Positions 1 through 10,380 of a DNA stretch of 64,000 nt are shown here, piece after piece. The stretch spans positions 62,001-126,000 of the forward strand of contig JAGLOO010000012.1 of the NCBI GenBank assembly GCA_023138875.1, in the 5' to 3' direction. The notes under the pieces are model-generated. The model did no database searches. It worked only from the letters and a program-made list of their open reading frames with translations, and was not told the DNA's origin. Positions within the stretch are counted from its first letter, which is position 1. Every line of letters begins with the position of its first letter. The translations under genes were made by a program, and so were the position numbers. The stretch comes from Bacteroidales bacterium. GTDB taxonomy: Bacteria > Bacteroidota > Bacteroidia > Bacteroidales > GCA-2748055.

Positions 1-2996
1 CAACATACACAGTCATGGATGGATTGGTTGATAACCGGATTGATGGTATTCTTGAAGATCAGAAAGGCAATGTCTGGATCACCACAGTGTACGGACTATC
101 TGTAATTACAGAAGATGATATTTTGTCTTATGCGCAGGAGAATGCTCTGATCGATAACTCAATCATAGATGTATTTGCTGATTCCAGAGGAAGGGTACAT
201 GTGGCCACGCTTCCCGGTCTGACCCTTTTTCAGGATCCGCATTCTTTCGAGAAACTCTATGAGGAACAAATCATCAGGGATATTTTGGAGACCACATCAG
301 GAGAGATCTGGTATGCTACCCAGGGAAATGGGATTATTGTAATTCAGGACGGTATTGAAAGGCGTTTGTGGGAGAATGAAGGATTGTCCGATGGAATTGT
401 ATTCTCTCTATTGGAGGACCATAAAGGAAGGATATGGTGTGGAACTTACCTTCAGGGATTGTTTCTATACGAGAAAGGGCGTTTTGGCAAGGTATCCAAT
501 ACATATGGTACGGATCCCATTGCCGCTGAAATATACGAAGATGAGAACCACAGAATCTGGATCCGCACTTTTGAAGATGGAGTCTGGTTATATGATGAAG
601 GGGATTTCAAGCATATCACTACTCTGAACAACCTGGCCCACAATAATGTGAGGGACATATTTGAGGATAAATTTGATAATATCTGGCTTGGTACACTGAA
701 TGGTGTTTCAAAATATGGCAGGGTGATCTTTGAGATCTACGATATGGACCTGGGTCTTCCGGATAACAATATTGCATCGGTTTATGTTGACTCCAGGCAA
801 CGAATTTGGTTTGGAACATACGGTTCGCCGCTGTATAAGGACCACGGTGAAACTTTTATTTTAGATAACAGGAGCGGTTTCCCTGTTGAGGCAATGCCCC
901 TTTGTTTTGCTGAGGACAGCAATCAAATCATCTATATTGGGACCGATGTTGGATTACACTATTATGATGGCAGAAGTATCAGGCCGGTTGAAATTGAGGG
1001 AGGGAAGGGTGAAAGCAGCATTAACAGTTTGCTCTATACATCTGAGGGAGACCTATGGTGTGCCACTGACTCCGGGATCATTGTTTTGAAGGAGGATGAA
1101 GTATCCATCATAGGTGGCAATGAAGGATTGGTGAATCCTCAGGTCAATTCCATAAAACAGTTTGGGGAGAGGATTTGCTGTGCTACGGAAGGCGGCATCT
1201 CTGTATTTGCACTTTCCGGTAAACATATTGCAACTTATACAACTGACGACGGACTTGCCTCCAATGTATGCATCGATGTGACTTATGACCTTTCAGGGAA
1301 CATATGGGTTGCCACCAACAGGGGGCTTTCCAGAATAGGTGCCGGTCTCTCTTCCGGTATTACAAGTTATAATATCCAAAACGGATTGACCTCCAACACC
1401 ACCTATTTTGTTGAGTTATCTGACAGCGTTTCGTTGTGGATAGGAACCGAGCGTGGAATCAATGTCTTGAATATATCTACAGGTGAGATCGAGTTTTATG
1501 GATACGAAGACGGATTCTATCCGTTGGAAACAAACGCAAGGGCAATATCAAAGGGTCAGGATGGTGAATTATGGATTGGAACGGTAGGCGGCCTGGTCCA
1601 TTACAATCCCAAATACAATATTGTGGACACTACACCGCCTGATCTGATACTTTTCCCACCTATGGTGGATGGGGAATTGTTAAATGAAAAGCATGAGGAG
1701 ATGGGAAAAGATCCTGATGGATCTCAGAAAGAGCCGGTATTGCCATATAATAAAAACTCATTGATTTTCAATTTTACGGGTATCCACACCACCATACCAC
1801 TGCAAAACAGGTTTTCTTACATGCTGGAAGGATTTGATGAAAACTGGTCGCTGCCTGGACCCGAACGGTCGGTTTCCTACAAGAAATTGCCAAACGGCTC
1901 ATATGTATTCAGGGTAAAAGCTTATAATCTTGATGGGATTTCAGCAAAGCAGGAAGCCAGTTTCGCCTTTACCATAATGCCACCCTTTTGGAAAACCATA
2001 TGGTTCATCATCCTAGAGATCTTTGCCGGACTCATGCTTGTATATGGAATTATCAAATACAGGGAACGGCAGCTTATCCGCGAAAAAAAGATCCTGGAGA
2101 CAAAGGTGAAAAAGAGGACACGGGAAATCGAAGATCAGAAGGTTGAGATAGAAGCACAACGGGATGAAATTGCAGATCAGAAACGATTTGTTGAAGAACA
2201 GAGGGACCAGATTGTAGTCCAGAACAAAGAAATTACAGATAGCATCCATTACGCCAATAGAATTCAGCAGGCAGTTCTGCCGGGAAAACACATCCTTGAG
2301 CATGCATTGCCTGAATACTTTATAATGTTTAAACCAAGGGATATTGTGAGTGGGGACTTTTACTGGGTTGAAGAAAGGGACGGATTGATCATTGTTTGCG
2401 CTGCCGATTGCACCGGTCATGGGGTTCCCGGTGCTTTTATGAGCATGCTGGGACTGACATTTCTGAACGAGATTGTAAATAAGGACGGAATCGTTCATGC
2501 CGGCGAAATCCTCAACAGATTAAGGTCTTACATTATCACAACTCTGTCAAACAAGGATGAATCCAGTCAGACCAGGGATGGAATGGATCTTGCACTGGTG
2601 GTTATTGACCGGGATAAACACCGGCTTGAATACGCCGGGGCCTATAATCCACTCCTTCTGATACGCGACGGTAACATGATTGAATACAAGGCGGATAAGA
2701 TGCCCATTGGAAAACATGTGGGCGAGGAGGGACCTTTCACCAACCACATGGTAGAGCTGTGTGACCGGGATATGATCTATCTTTATACGGATGGTTTTCA
2801 TGACCAGTTTGGTGGTGAGAAAGACTCAAAATACAAAGCGAGACCGTTTAAAAGACTGCTCCATCGGATCAGTGCAGAACCCGTTGATGAGCAGGTAGAA
2901 ATACTGGATCAGGAATTCTACACATGGAAAGGCAAGTCAGATCAGGTGGATGATATCCTGATTCTGGGTATCCGTTATACTACGAATCAAACCTAA
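1..2996 (+). CDS. Beta-propeller sensor fused to SpoIIE/PP2C phosphatase (5' truncated)
   Basis: The reading frame is open from base 3 and already inside a propeller repeat, so the true start lies upstream. Counting from the first visible Met (base 15): about 540 residues of 'two-component regulator' propeller repeats (recurring GLPDNNI, GxIWxGT, DGL motifs), a Y_Y_Y-type Ig-like domain near 585-650, one membrane helix near 660-680, a Gln/Glu-rich coiled coil near 690-745, and a C-terminal SpoIIE/PP2C phosphatase domain (GDFYW, ADCTGHGVPGAFMS, YTDGFHDQ). A periplasmic propeller sensor therefore controls a cytoplasmic Ser/Thr phosphatase rather than a histidine kinase. By analogy it would act in a partner-switching pathway, but no anti-sigma or antagonist gene is beside it. 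The next gene starts 8 bases downstream. Confidence 0.9.
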   Translation, partial: TYTVMDGLVDNRIDGILEDQKGNVWITTVYGLSVITEDDILSYAQENALIDNSIIDVFADSRGRVHVATLPGLTLFQDPHSFEKLYEEQIIRDILETTSGEIWYATQGNGIIVIQDGIERRLWENEGLSDGIVFSLLEDHKGRIWCGTYLQGLFLYEKGRFGKVSNTYGTDPIAAEIYEDENHRIWIRTFEDGVWLYDEGDFKHITTLNNLAHNNVRDIFEDKFDNIWLGTLNGVSKYGRVIFEIYDMDLGLPDNNIASVYVDSRQRIWFGTYGSPLYKDHGETFILDNRSGFPVEAMPLCFAEDSNQIIYIGTDVGLHYYDGRSIRPVEIEGGKGESSINSLLYTSEGDLWCATDSGIIVLKEDEVSIIGGNEGLVNPQVNSIKQFGERICCATEGGISVFALSGKHIATYTTDDGLASNVCIDVTYDLSGNIWVATNRGLSRIGAGLSSGITSYNIQNGLTSNTTYFVELSDSVSLWIGTERGINVLNISTGEIEFYGYEDGFYPLETNARAISKGQDGELWIGTVGGLVHYNPKYNIVDTTPPDLILFPPMVDGELLNEKHEEMGKDPDGSQKEPVLPYNKNSLIFNFTGIHTTIPLQNRFSYMLEGFDENWSLPGPERSVSYKKLPNGSYVFRVKAYNLDGISAKQEASFAFTIMPPFWKTIWFIILEIFAGLMLVYGIIKYRERQLIREKKILETKVKKRTREIEDQKVEIEAQRDEIADQKRFVEEQRDQIVVQNKEITDSIHYANRIQQAVLPGKHILEHALPEYFIMFKPRDIVSGDFYWVEERDGLIIVCAADCTGHGVPGAFMSMLGLTFLNEIVNKDGIVHAGEILNRLRSYIITTLSNKDESSQTRDGMDLALVVIDRDKHRLEYAGAYNPLLLIRDGNMIEYKADKMPIGKHVGEEGPFTNHMVELCDRDMIYLYTDGFHDQFGGEKDSKYKARPFKRLLHRISAEPVDEQVEILDQEFYTWKGKSDQVDDILILGIRYTTNQT

Positions 2997-3003
2997 ATCA
3001 CAT

Positions 3004-5622
3004 ATGATTATGAAACGAATAATACTTTTATTATGTGCGATTGCAATCGCGGGCACACTGACAGGACAAGGACAGCATCTGGTAGTTGGGAATTCAGATT
3101 ATATCGGGTATCCCACCAACATGCCAAACCATGCATTCCTTCTTGAAGGAGGTCCGGATCATTTTTACTGGATTTCGGGTGGTAGCAATATATCGCTATC
3201 TCATCCAATGTTGGGAGATGTTTCTGTTGATTATAAAAACCTCTTTTTTATTCAATATAATGAACAGGGAGAACCACTTACATCTGGATATATAAGGGGT
3301 GTGTCCGATGCACAAAAGGCTTTCTCCTTTGACGGAGGCCTGCAAATTCTGGCCGGCGGGGGCAATGATATTGATGCCAGCGGTCAAATAATTCCCATCA
3401 ATGAGGCGGACTATCTGGAATTTCTGGCCAGCTATGACAGGAATTGCAATCTGCAGTATTTACAGAACATATGGAACCTTCCTTCATCTGTATATCCCAA
3501 TTCAAATGCTGCCATGGATCAGCGGGACGGGTCTATCTATGTCTATGGCTCCACCTCTTACAATTCCCTTGACGTGGATGGTTTCGGATCAATTGGTGCT
3601 GGATGGCCCGGGGATTTTTTCTACGTCATGAAATATAACCAGGATCTGCAAATTAAATGGGTCTATACCGCAGGTTTTAATGCTGACACGGAAACCGCCT
3701 ATTTTGAGAGCAGCGACTTGAGGGTTTTCACCGGACGTGATGGCAATGTGGTGATCACCGGTACTTACTATTCTGACGGTGTGAGGCCTGTTTTTGGAAG
3801 TGATATCCTGCCTTATGTTGACAATGGTGAGGGAGTGTTTGTTGTGAACCTTGACACAGACGGTAACCAGACATGGATTTTGGATGGAACGAACCAGGCA
3901 GTTGAATACAATTCCCGGATTGACAATGGATTTGCGATGTCTAACGGCGATTTTCTGTTTTCCGGGTCCACTTCAACCGGCTACTTCAGACTCGGTGAAG
4001 CGGAATTCATTTTTGATGATGGATTCGGGTATCAGAATCAATTTGTCTTTCGCATAAGTCCGGATGGAGCGCATCGCTGGTTAAAGCTGTTGTCTGCCAG
4101 GGGGATAGCATTCCAGCAGGGGAAGGGAACAAGTGGAATTACCCAGTTGAAGGGCAGCGGGAGCGAGGAGTTTAAGGACTTTATTTCTCATGATGCCTTC
4201 CTTTGGAAGGAAGATGTATTATACATGGTGGGTTCCTATCAAAGTGAAGTTTTCACAATAGCCGGCAAGGTTCTGCCAACAACTTACTCTGAGCAGTTCT
4301 TTGTTGCTTCGATTGATCCTGATGATGGCAGTGAGTTATGGGGATATGGGTTTTCTTCCGACAATATTGAATTGCATGGGCTTGATGTTGACAGGACCGG
4401 TAACTTATCCATCATGGGTACATCTTCAGAGAAACAGGATTATAACGGTTTGGTTCAGGTTACAGAACCCGGTACAAGGACTATATTTCATCTGGGACTT
4501 GATCATAAAGGGAGACTACTCTGGTACAACAATGCACATTTACAAAACCTGAACAACAATGTATATGGGTCAGATATTGAGGTGCTTAAGAATGGAGAAA
4601 TATTCGCCTCTTTGATGGTTACCGAGAGTGAGGCCCTTGACTTCGGTTCGCAATCCCTGATAGCAGACTTTTCATATTCCAGCTGGCTGGTTGGACTGAA
4701 AGCCACCATGAAACTGTCAGGGGAAGTCAAAGATGCATTAGGAAATCCGATTTTCCCTGGCTATGTCAGGGCGTATAAGACTACTCCATCAAGAGCGTAT
4801 CCTGTAATAGATTCGGTTGTATTGAACGATGCAGGCCACTATATCTTTGATGAACTCTATCCGGGTGAGTATACCCTGCAGGTAGTCCCGGATACCACTC
4901 AAAATCCCGATGCTATTCCCACATATCTGGGTAACCAGATTGTCTGGATGGATGCTCAATTCAATAACTTCGGTCCGGCGGATCTGGCCTCTGACCTTCA
5001 TATATCTGTACCAATGGTTCCGAAGCTCACCACTGATGATGGCAGTGGAACGGTTTCAGGGAATGTGAGTTATGAGAATGGACTCAAAAGCACCCAGGGT
5101 CGTCCTGTGAAGAAAGCCTCGGTTATGCTTTTGAAAAAGACCAAGAAATCAACCAATGCAGGTGATATAGTTGCCTATTTTGAGACCGATGATCTTGGAA
5201 ATTATATATTTGAGAATGTTCCCGACGATGACTATATCCTGATCGTCGATATTCCGGGACTACCCATGATCCAGACCTATGATGTGACTATTTTAGGGGA
5301 ACAGATCGTATCAGGACTTGACTATTATGTTGGCGGGGAAGGTATCAATACATCGGGAGGAGTGGGTGTTAAGTCCATCGAAATGGATTTGTTTATCATG
5401 TTCCCCAATCCGGGAGACGGACAGATATTCATGGAGTTTCCTTCCAAGGGTGATTATCTGGTGAGAGTGTATGGTACCGACGGAAGGATGGTAGTATCCA
5501 GCAGGTATGAATCTGCAACCGGACTCAGAAAACTTGATATTTCCGGACAGGAGCAGGGAATCTACCTGATCAGGGTTGACGGTCCTGACGGCACCTCGGT
5601 ATTGAAGTATATATTGAAATAG
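3004..5622 (+). CDS. T9SS-secreted protein with two Ig/carboxypeptidase-regulatory-like domains
   Basis: 872 residues. An N-terminal signal peptide (hydrophobic run LLLCAIAIAGTLTG) is followed by a long region of repeated tryptophan/aspartate-rich segments that looks like a beta-propeller. Two carboxypeptidase-regulatory/Cna-B-like beta domains follow near 570-650 and 680-760 (YIFDELYPGEYTL and YIFENVPDDDYIL). The last ~75 residues are a type IX secretion sorting domain (MFPNPGDGQIFMEF... GIYLIRV). The protein is likely exported and surface-attached or released by T9SS; its substrate is unknown. Start may be 3004 or the second Met at 3010 (MKRIILLL), which makes a more typical signal peptide. 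It follows the propeller/SpoIIE gene closely and may share its transcript. Confidence 0.85.
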   Translation: MIMKRIILLLCAIAIAGTLTGQGQHLVVGNSDYIGYPTNMPNHAFLLEGGPDHFYWISGGSNISLSHPMLGDVSVDYKNLFFIQYNEQGEPLTSGYIRGVSDAQKAFSFDGGLQILAGGGNDIDASGQIIPINEADYLEFLASYDRNCNLQYLQNIWNLPSSVYPNSNAAMDQRDGSIYVYGSTSYNSLDVDGFGSIGAGWPGDFFYVMKYNQDLQIKWVYTAGFNADTETAYFESSDLRVFTGRDGNVVITGTYYSDGVRPVFGSDILPYVDNGEGVFVVNLDTDGNQTWILDGTNQAVEYNSRIDNGFAMSNGDFLFSGSTSTGYFRLGEAEFIFDDGFGYQNQFVFRISPDGAHRWLKLLSARGIAFQQGKGTSGITQLKGSGSEEFKDFISHDAFLWKEDVLYMVGSYQSEVFTIAGKVLPTTYSEQFFVASIDPDDGSELWGYGFSSDNIELHGLDVDRTGNLSIMGTSSEKQDYNGLVQVTEPGTRTIFHLGLDHKGRLLWYNNAHLQNLNNNVYGSDIEVLKNGEIFASLMVTESEALDFGSQSLIADFSYSSWLVGLKATMKLSGEVKDALGNPIFPGYVRAYKTTPSRAYPVIDSVVLNDAGHYIFDELYPGEYTLQVVPDTTQNPDAIPTYLGNQIVWMDAQFNNFGPADLASDLHISVPMVPKLTTDDGSGTVSGNVSYENGLKSTQGRPVKKASVMLLKKTKKSTNAGDIVAYFETDDLGNYIFENVPDDDYILIVDIPGLPMIQTYDVTILGEQIVSGLDYYVGGEGINTSGGVGVKSIEMDLFIMFPNPGDGQIFMEFPSKGDYLVRVYGTDGRMVVSSRYESATGLRKLDISGQEQGIYLIRVDGPDGTSVLKYILK

Positions 5623-5742
5623 CTCAGGGAATCTGAATAAAAAAAACGGTCTCAAATGGGTTATTTTTTTGAGGGATGTTTTATATGCAACCTGGCATTT
5701 TTCGCAAAGCGAATAAGCACGTTGCAATAAAATATGCCGAAA

Positions 5743-5777
5743 AAAAAGAGACTGCATTTATGAGACAGTCTCTTTTT
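5743..5777. terminator. Bidirectional rho-independent terminator
   Basis: A 12-bp stem AAAAAGAGACTG (5743-5754) pairs with CAGTCTCTTTTT (5766-5777) around an 11-base loop. A-run and T-run on either side make it usable from both directions, and it lies between the convergent T9SS-protein and ornithine aminotransferase genes. Confidence 0.85.
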
Positions 5778-5799
5778 ATTAAGTTAGTCAGGTTAGTGA

Positions 5800-7011
5800 T
5801 TATTCGAAAGAGCGGATGGTTTTACCGATGATCTCTGCACATTCAGTCAGTTGTTCTTCAGTGATCACAAGGGGAGGGGCAAACCTGATGATATGTTCAT
5901 GGGTGGGTTTGGCGAGCAATCCATTCTCTTTCAGTGCCACACAAACGTCCCATGCTGTTTTTCCATTGGTGGGCTTAATCACGATGGCATTGAGCAATCC
6001 CTTTCCCCTGATCAGTTCTATCATGGGTGAATCGATCTTTCTCAGTTCGGCACGAAACATTTTACCAAGTTTCTCGGCGCGCTCGGAGAGGTTCTCTTCC
6101 CTGATTATTTCCAATGCTGCGATGGCCACCTTTGCAGCTACAGGGTTTCCGCCATAAGTAGAGCCATGTTCGCCAGGCCGGATTGTGAGCATGATCTCAT
6201 CGTCAGCCAGGACAACCGATACAGGATATACCCCACCTGAAAGTGCTTTCCCAAGGATCAGGATATCGGGACGAACCTCTTCGTGATCACAGGCAAGCAA
6301 CTTTCCTGTTCTCGCGAGTCCGGTTTGTACCTCGTCGGCAATAAACAGGACATTCTTCTGCTTGCAGAGCTCATAAGATTTACTCAGGAATCCATCGTCC
6401 GGAACATATACGCCGGCCTCACCCTGAATGGGTTCTACAAGAAATCCAGCTACATTGGGATCTTCCAGCTCTTTTGCAAGTGCGTCAGTATCGTTATAGG
6501 GGATGGTGATAAATCCCGGTGTATAGGGTCCGAATCCCTTGTATGAATCGGGATCTGTAGACATGGAGATGATGGTGATGGTCCGTCCATGGAAATTGCC
6601 TTCACAGACGATGATCTTTGCTTCATTCTCAGGGATACCTTTCTTTTCGTAGGCCCACTTCCGGCAGAGCTTCAAAGCGGTCTCATCGGCCTCAGCACCG
6701 GAATTCATAGGGAGCACCTTGTCATATCTGAAATATTTGGTGATATACTCTTCGAATTCACCCAGCGTGCTGTTGTAAAAAGCCCTTGATGTAAGGGTAA
6801 GTTTACCAGCTTGTTCGGTCATCGCATTCACAATCTTTGGATGACAATGCCCCTGATTAACTGCAGAGTAAGCTGAAAGAAAATCGTAATAGCGCCTTCC
6901 TTCCACATCCCAGACATATACCCCTTCACCACGGTCAAGAACCACGGGTAACGGGTGGTAGTTGTGCGCACCAAACTTATCTTCTCTCCGGATGTAATCT
7001 TGTGTGTTCAT
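5800..7011 (-). CDS. rocD: Ornithine--oxo-acid aminotransferase
   Basis: 403 residues, the usual length for class-III PLP ornithine delta-aminotransferase, which converts ornithine plus 2-oxoglutarate to glutamate-5-semialdehyde and glutamate. Visible motifs: [13 protein letters not shown] (PLP-phosphate binding), [30 protein letters not shown] with the PLP-binding Asp, and the Schiff-base lysine K255 in [10 protein letters not shown]. The in-frame codon two positions upstream is TTG (7017); ATG at 7011 is the better start. The gene faces the T9SS gene convergently. With iorAB and the omega-amidase it suggests amino-acid catabolism. Confidence in the activity is high because the arginine/ornithine-type signature is continuous and nothing is missing. 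Confidence 0.93.
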   Translation of the reverse strand: MNTQDYIRREDKFGAHNYHPLPVVLDRGEGVYVWDVEGRRYYDFLSAYSAVNQGHCHPKIVNAMTEQAGKLTLTSRAFYNSTLGEFEEYITKYFRYDKVLPMNSGAEADETALKLCRKWAYEKKGIPENEAKIIVCEGNFHGRTITIISMSTDPDSYKGFGPYTPGFITIPYNDTDALAKELEDPNVAGFLVEPIQGEAGVYVPDDGFLSKSYELCKQKNVLFIADEVQTGLARTGKLLACDHEEVRPDILILGKALSGGVYPVSVVLADDEIMLTIRPGEHGSTYGGNPVAAKVAIAALEIIREENLSERAEKLGKMFRAELRKIDSPMIELIRGKGLLNAIVIKPTNGKTAWDVCVALKENGLLAKPTHEHIIRFAPPLVITEEQLTECAEIIGKTIRSFE

Positions 7012-7074
7012 GTTCAATATGATTAATTCTACAAAGCCACAAAGTTAATAAAACATATGCCACCCATCTTAACC

Positions 7075-9537
7075 CTAAAAGTTAATTGAAATCCGCAAAT
7101 TAAACCTTCTGCCGGTAAGGTAGTTGGGGACGCCAAACTGACCTGGAATTCCCTGCTGGTCGGAGATGGTCCTGATCCATAAATAGGAGGCTTCATTGTC
7201 AATTCCCAGCAGGTTAAATATCTCTCCGCTGATCCATATGCTTTTGAAGAACCTGAGTGGATTTTTTTCACCCAGCTGGACTCCGTCACGTTTGATCACC
7301 TTGGAGAACCCGATATCCACCCTTCGGTATGGTCGCATGCGGAGTTGTGTATAATACTGGTCCTCATTGGGGCTGCTCAGAGGCAGGCCCGTTCCGTAAA
7401 ATGCATTCAGATGCACCTTGTAACCGGGATTGTTGGGAAAATAGTCCTGGAAGTAAAGTCCAAATGTGAAAAGCTGGTCAGTGGGCCGGGGAAATTCTCC
7501 GGCGATGGTTCTCACATACCTGACCCCATCGAATACATATGCAAAGTCTCCTTCAACATCTTCCCTGGTCTGTAACAATGAAAGGGTCATCCATGATTCA
7601 GCACCATGTACAAATTCTCCATTCAATTTGAAATCAATTCCCCTGGCAAAGCCCTCTGATATATTTTCCCCTGCATAGGAGATCCTCACATTCTCAATTT
7701 TATAAGGGATCAGGTTGCTCAGCCATTTATAATAGGCTTCTCCGGTAAGTTTGAAGGGCCGGTCCCACATGGAAAAGATATAGTCGCCCCCCACCAGCAG
7801 GTGGATAGAGCGTTGGGGCCGGATATCTTCGTTAATGGTTCCGTCAGGCATCCTCATCTCCTTGTAGAAAGGAGGCTGATAGTAGTATCCGGCGGAGACA
7901 TGGAACATCATATCTCTTTCCCAGTAGGGCTGAGTGCTAATGGTGATTCGCGGACTCACCATGGTGGTCCGGTTATAATTCCAGACCGTTCCCCGGATTC
8001 CGGTAGTGATATAGATATCGGCTCCTTCTCCATTCACCTCCCTGGTATTCTGTATGAATGCACTGTACTGGTCGTAGGCAACGCGATTTTCCGATTTTCG
8101 TGAATTGGTCAGAACCACCTGGTTCTCTGCATATGGGATCACATATCCCGAAGAATCCAGTAGTTCCCATTCATTGATGCGGTCATGAAAGTCCTGGTAC
8201 TGGTAGGAAATCCCCCATTGCAGCTTGTTGTTATCTGACTGGAAACTACCCAGGTGATTAACAGATACCACAATGGCATCCAGGTAGTTCCGGGCGTGGG
8301 TCAGCAATGATCCAACTCCTACATTGATAATGCTGTCCCCATAAGTGTTGGATCCGATGGTATTGTCAAGCTCATTGATCCAGTATTGACCCAGGATATC
8401 GAATGTTTCCTGTTCGGAGGTATGAAACGCCGATCCGGTCAGCTTCAGCGATAATCCTTTCACAGGACGGTAATTGAAAGACAGGGCGCCCAGGTAAGTG
8501 TCAAACCGGTCTAGTTCCTGGCCTTCGTAATAGATCTTCAGGTTCAGGGGCATGTCCTTGGTACCAAACTCCACATCCGTTTCACTGGGAACGAACTGGT
8601 ACTTATTTGAGGAATAGTTACCCAGGAAGGAGATCTCCAGTTTTTTTGAGAGCTGATAGGTAAGCATCGTTTGAAAATCGGAGAATTGAGGTTTGTAATC
8701 ACCTGATGTTTGCAGGGTATTCAGAAGGTAAGACGTGGTCTTATAGCGATAACCGGCCAGGTAGGTAAAGCGTTGATTACCGGATGCTCCTTCCACATGC
8801 GCAGCTGCGCCCAGGAGGCTTACCGAAGAGGAACCAGCAAAACGCCTGGGCCTTTTGTAGGTAATATCCAGGGCTGAAGACATTCTATCGCCATACCGGG
8901 CATCATATCCTCCGGCGGAGAATTTTACAGATGAAACCAGGTCGGAATTCACAAAACTCAATCCTTCCTGTTGACCTGAACGTACCAGGAAGGGCCGGTA
9001 TATTTCAATATCATTGACATAGACCAGGTTCTCATCAAAGTTTCCGCCCCGGACCGAATACTGGGAACTGAGCTCATTGTTGGAGCTGACCCCTGCCTGG
9101 GATTTAATGATGGCTGCCACCTTTCCGGTGGTGGTGGGCATGTAATTCAGCTCCTTAATGTCGATCCTGTGGAAGGTGCTTGCCCTTTCCTGCCTTGCGC
9201 TTACGGAAACTTCCTTCAGGGATCGGATATCCCTGCGGAGGACAACACTCCGCTCAAGCGTTTGACCTGGTTTCATTCGCATGGCAAATTGTTCAGTATG
9301 GTACCCAACGCAGGAGATCACCACAGTGTATGAATGCCCGGCCGGGATATTCAATTCATAGGACCCGTTGGTGTCGGTCATGGTTCCTTCCTGCGTCCCA
9401 AGGATGGCCACGTTGACCAGGTCAACCGGCTGATCCAGGCTGTCCCTGATTACCCCGGTTAATACCCCATACTCCTGTCCGATAAGCAGACCGGTGTTGA
9501 GAAAAAGCAGAAGTATAGAAAACAGCAGGTTTTTCAC
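7075..9537 (-). CDS. TonB-dependent outer-membrane receptor with CarboxypepD_reg-like domain
   Basis: 820 residues beginning at GTG (MKNLLFSILLLFLNTGLLIGQ is a clean signal peptide and no ATG is nearby). Domain order: carboxypeptidase-regulatory-like beta domain at about 22-110 (GVLTGVIRDSLDQPVDLVNV), a TonB plug near 115-230 (QAGVSSNNELSSQYSVRGGNFDENLVYVNDI), then a 22-strand-type barrel ending in the aromatic C-terminus ISINF. It imports an unknown ligand across the outer membrane. No SusD partner is adjacent, so it is not a typical glycan-utilisation pair. The neighbouring minus-strand gene upstream, which shares a CarboxypepD_reg-like fold, may belong with it. The ligand cannot be told from sequence. 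Confidence 0.9.
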   Translation of the reverse strand: MKNLLFSILLLFLNTGLLIGQEYGVLTGVIRDSLDQPVDLVNVAILGTQEGTMTDTNGSYELNIPAGHSYTVVISCVGYHTEQFAMRMKPGQTLERSVVLRRDIRSLKEVSVSARQERASTFHRIDIKELNYMPTTTGKVAAIIKSQAGVSSNNELSSQYSVRGGNFDENLVYVNDIEIYRPFLVRSGQQEGLSFVNSDLVSSVKFSAGGYDARYGDRMSSALDITYKRPRRFAGSSSVSLLGAAAHVEGASGNQRFTYLAGYRYKTTSYLLNTLQTSGDYKPQFSDFQTMLTYQLSKKLEISFLGNYSSNKYQFVPSETDVEFGTKDMPLNLKIYYEGQELDRFDTYLGALSFNYRPVKGLSLKLTGSAFHTSEQETFDILGQYWINELDNTIGSNTYGDSIINVGVGSLLTHARNYLDAIVVSVNHLGSFQSDNNKLQWGISYQYQDFHDRINEWELLDSSGYVIPYAENQVVLTNSRKSENRVAYDQYSAFIQNTREVNGEGADIYITTGIRGTVWNYNRTTMVSPRITISTQPYWERDMMFHVSAGYYYQPPFYKEMRMPDGTINEDIRPQRSIHLLVGGDYIFSMWDRPFKLTGEAYYKWLSNLIPYKIENVRISYAGENISEGFARGIDFKLNGEFVHGAESWMTLSLLQTREDVEGDFAYVFDGVRYVRTIAGEFPRPTDQLFTFGLYFQDYFPNNPGYKVHLNAFYGTGLPLSSPNEDQYYTQLRMRPYRRVDIGFSKVIKRDGVQLGEKNPLRFFKSIWISGEIFNLLGIDNEASYLWIRTISDQQGIPGQFGVPNYLTGRRFNLRISINF

Positions 9538-9623
9538 GATCAGAGGTTTACTTGCGTGAGCCCAATAGGGGTTCCCGAATATAGTACTAACTGATGAATA
9601 CCGGGGGAAATTGTGCAGATATT

Positions 9624-10289
9624 CTAATCATCGTCCTGTTTAAAATCACCCCGGCGCAGGGACTCGAAGAATTTGGCCCACCTCATGGGATCGAAGATGG
9701 TGTAGTAGGGATATTGACCGGCTGTATAAAGCTGGTTATACTGTTGTTTCATGACCTCCCTGAAGTTGATGTTGGGACTGGGGCCAAAATCATTCATTTT
9801 AATCTGTGTCTTAATCAGGGCAATGTTGTGATAGGCCCTCTTCTCATCATCGTCCGGTAGTTCCAGCGCCAGGAAAGCTTCCTTGAATTCATGGTAGGTT
9901 TTCCAGGGGTAGATCCTGACCTCTGCCAGATGGAATGTGTCGCTTACCATGAATATATCAGCCGGATACTGCTGTCCGCCCAGTGAATCGGGTATTATAT
10001 GAATGGTACCCTTATGGCCCATATGGCTGAATAGAATGGTATCGTTGGATCGCACCACAAAGGAAAACATGCCGCGCCCGTCAGAGGTGGTACCCCTTCT
10101 GTCAGTCAGAATGATAATGTTCACATGGGGCAACGGACGGTGCTGCAGATCCCGTATTATTCCGGAGAACTGGACCAGTTCATCTTCCTTATCACTTTTC
10201 CGCTGTCCATCCGCATCAATGATGAAGCCCAGCAAGATGGCCATTCCTAATAACAGCTTAAGGAGCACAATATACTTCCCGGAAAACAT
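9624..10289 (-). CDS. Exported CarboxypepD_reg-like domain protein, function unknown
   Basis: 221 residues from ATG 10289; a GTG 12 codons upstream (10325) would give a poorer leader. The N-terminal hydrophobic segment (YIVLLKLLLGMAILLGFII) is a signal peptide or anchor. It is followed by a carboxypeptidase-regulatory-like beta domain (FSGIIRDLQHRPLPHVNI, GTTSDGRGMFSF) and an alpha-helical tail ending in acidic residues. Proteins of this layout are common in Bacteroidota envelopes but have no assigned role. It lies 86 bases upstream of the TonB receptor on the same strand and could be co-transcribed with it. The C-terminal PYYTIFDPMRWAKFFESL segment is characteristic but gives no catalytic motif. 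Confidence 0.75.
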   Translation of the reverse strand: MFSGKYIVLLKLLLGMAILLGFIIDADGQRKSDKEDELVQFSGIIRDLQHRPLPHVNIIILTDRRGTTSDGRGMFSFVVRSNDTILFSHMGHKGTIHIIPDSLGGQQYPADIFMVSDTFHLAEVRIYPWKTYHEFKEAFLALELPDDDEKRAYHNIALIKTQIKMNDFGPSPNINFREVMKQQYNQLYTAGQYPYYTIFDPMRWAKFFESLRRGDFKQDDD

Positions 10290-10346
10290 CCCCCAAAAAT
10301 AGATAAAAAAAAGCCGGCAATTCACCGGGCAGCTCCATTTATGGAC

Positions 10347-10354
10347 TATTTTTG
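10347..10354 (+). promoter_or_regulatory. Bacteroidota -7 box for yjbQ
   Basis: TATTTTTG matches the TAnnTTTG -7 consensus and lies 26 bases before the ATG at 10381. No clear -33 TTTG is seen. Its position supports ATG 10381 over the TTG at 10369. Confidence 0.55.
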
Positions 10355-10380
10355 TGGATTATTAACACTTGTTCAGAATA

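Noticed and set aside
2013-2498. 161-aa minus-strand frame inside the SpoIIE gene
   Set aside because: Lies wholly over the coiled coil and phosphatase domain of a strong plus-strand gene.
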